A DNA stretch of 6,545 bases from a bacterium. Lineage in GTDB: Bacteria > Nitrospinota_A > UBA7883 > JACRGQ01. The position numbers and the translations under genes were made by a program. Position 1 is the first letter of the stretch. The number at the start of each line of letters is the position of its first letter. The stretch lies in NCBI GenBank assembly GCA_021815535.1, contig JAKAGL010000137.1:1-6545 (forward strand), given 5' to 3'. The notes beneath the pieces were generated by a model. The model was not told the origin of the DNA, did no database searches, and saw nothing but the letters and a program-made list of their open reading frames with translations. Of this stretch, positions 5,599 to 6,545 are shown piece after piece.

Positions 5599-6545
5599 TC
5601 ACGCATCCCCCTTCCCAGCGGCCACCGGGGCCGTACCGGCGTTGCGGATTGTCATTATCACGTTATAAAGCATCACGACCGCTCCCAGGAAAAACATCAG
5701 GCCGCCCATCAACCGCATCACGTAGTACGGATGCATGGCCGCGACGCTTTCCACAAAGGTGTAGGCCAAGGCTCCCTGATCATCGTATGCCCGCCACATC
5801 ATTCCCTGCATGATGCCGGAAACCCACATGGCCGAGATGTATATCACGGTGCCGATGGTCGCCATCCAAAAGTGAAGATTGACGAGGTTGGTGGAATAGA
5901 GCCGCGTGTTGTACAACCGCGGCACCATATGATACAGAGCGCCGATCGCCACCATTGCAACCCAGCCCAATGCGCCGCTATGAACGTGGCCGATGGTCCA
6001 ATCGGTGTAGTGCGACAGCGCGTTCACGGTGCGGATTGACATCATCGGCCCTTCAAAAGTGGACATGGCATAGAACGCCAGCGAAATGATCAGGAACCGG
6101 AGCACATAGTCGGTCCGCAGCTTGTGCCACGCCCCGGAAAGCGTCAACATGCCGTTCACCGCGCCCCCCCACGAGGGGATGATCATCCCGATGGAGATCG
6201 CCGCGCCAAGCGATCCGGTCCAATCCGGCAAGGCGGTATATTGCAGATGGTGCCCCCCTATCCAGACATAACCGAAAATCAGTGTCCAAAAATGAAGAAC
6301 GGAAAGCCGATATGAGTAAATGGGGCGCTCGGCCTGCTTGGGAACAAAGTAATACATGATCCCCAGAAACCCGGCGGTGAGAAAGAACCCGACCGCGTTG
6401 TGGCCGTACCACCACTGGGTCATGGCGTCCTGCACCCCGGCGAAGATTGAATAGGATTTTGTCAGGCTTACCGGAATCGCAAGGCTGTTCACCACATGGA
6501 GGTAGGTTATCATTATCATCATTGCAAGGAAAAACCAGTTGGCGA
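5599..6545 (-). CDS. ccoN: CcoN/FixN, catalytic haem-copper subunit I of cbb3 oxidase (5' end cut by window edge)
   Basis: This is the oxygen-reducing subunit holding haem b and the haem b3-CuB centre. The frame runs from the window edge to a TGA at 5601-5599, giving 314 residues; CcoN usually has about 470-490, so roughly the first third is missing, including the other low-spin haem ligand. Ligands seen: the first CuB His in WWYGHNAV (codon 6400-6402); the next two CuB His in WIGGHHLQYTALPDW (6247-6252); the Tyr six residues before them (GYVWIGGHH, codon 6268-6270), which in C-type oxidases is cross-linked to the first CuB His; and the pair GHVHSG (5986-5988 for haem b3, 5980-5982 for haem b). 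The EGPMMSIRTVNALSHYTDW loop before them is also family-typical. All catalytic residues in the visible part are intact. An internal ATG at 6522 is not the true start because conserved helix sequence continues upstream to the edge. Confidence 0.98.
   Translation of the reverse strand, partial: ANWFFLAMMIMITYLHVVNSLAIPVSLTKSYSIFAGVQDAMTQWWYGHNAVGFFLTAGFLGIMYYFVPKQAERPIYSYRLSVLHFWTLIFGYVWIGGHHLQYTALPDWTGSLGAAISIGMIIPSWGGAVNGMLTLSGAWHKLRTDYVLRFLIISLAFYAMSTFEGPMMSIRTVNALSHYTDWTIGHVHSGALGWVAMVAIGALYHMVPRLYNTRLYSTNLVNLHFWMATIGTVIYISAMWVSGIMQGMMWRAYDDQGALAYTFVESVAAMHPYYVMRLMGGLMFFLGAVVMLYNVIMTIRNAGTAPVAAGKGDA
5606..5613 (-). promoter_or_regulatory. Ribosome binding site of ccoO, inside the end of ccoN
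   Basis: AAGGGGGA lies seven bases before the ATG at 5598, within the last codons of ccoN. Together with the zero-base ccoN/ccoO junction it implies coupled translation of the two core subunits. Confidence 0.65.

Noticed and set aside
5266..6039. A 257-codon open frame on the plus strand across ccoN and ccoO
   Set aside because: It is very rich in His, Asp and Gly because it mirrors codons of membrane and haem segments on the other strand. Nothing supports expression.
1..6545. A previously undescribed system, mobile element, RNA gene or CRISPR array
   Set aside because: All but the 121-bp gap and a few short junctions is filled by recognised cbb3 oxidase and assembly genes in classical order. 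No terminal repeats, transposase, tRNA-like or spacer-repeat structures are visible.

Overview
The window is one stretch of a cytochrome cbb3 oxidase locus. Every supported gene lies on the minus strand and is read from high to low coordinates: ccoN (5' end cut by the window), ccoO, ccoQ, ccoP, ccoG, ccoH and ccoI (3' end cut by the window). This is the classical ccoNOQP-ccoGHI (fixNOQP-fixGHI) order. The upstream promoter with any FNR/ANR-type box, the N-terminus of CcoN, the C-terminus of CcoI and a possible ccoS all lie outside the window.

Region by region: 5599-6545 holds the catalytic haem-copper subunit CcoN. 4891-5598 holds CcoO, a membrane-anchored monohaem cytochrome c. 4692-4898 holds the small one-helix subunit CcoQ. 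3817-4689 holds CcoP, a membrane-anchored dihaem cytochrome c. A 121-bp gap (3696-3816) is the only sizeable non-coding stretch and carries a GC-rich hairpin and a tandem palindromic 12-bp repeat. After it come the maturation genes: CcoG (2265-3695, a 2x[4Fe-4S] membrane protein linked to copper reduction), CcoH (1726-2244, assembly factor) and CcoI (1-1726, P1B-type copper ATPase). The ccoI frame is open from its ATG at 1726 to the window edge, so a start-to-stop gene caller would miss it.

Working together: CcoN, CcoO, CcoQ and CcoP form the high-affinity terminal oxidase that takes electrons from the bc1 complex or soluble cytochrome c and reduces oxygen at low tension. CcoG, CcoH and CcoI supply and insert copper for the CuB site and stabilise assembly. 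The tight junctions (0 to 20 nt or short overlaps within each block) indicate co-transcription and probable translational coupling. The gap before ccoG is where the structural and assembly blocks could be expressed at different levels.

Organism: a Gram-negative bacterium with respiratory metabolism and a GC content somewhat above 50 %. The operon layout is typical of Proteobacteria and is also found in some allied phyla. The sequence alone does not let me name a genus. I see no mobile element, RNA gene, CRISPR array or undescribed system. The points worth a second look are residue-level departures in CcoI, CcoG and CcoP and the structured ccoP-ccoG gap.
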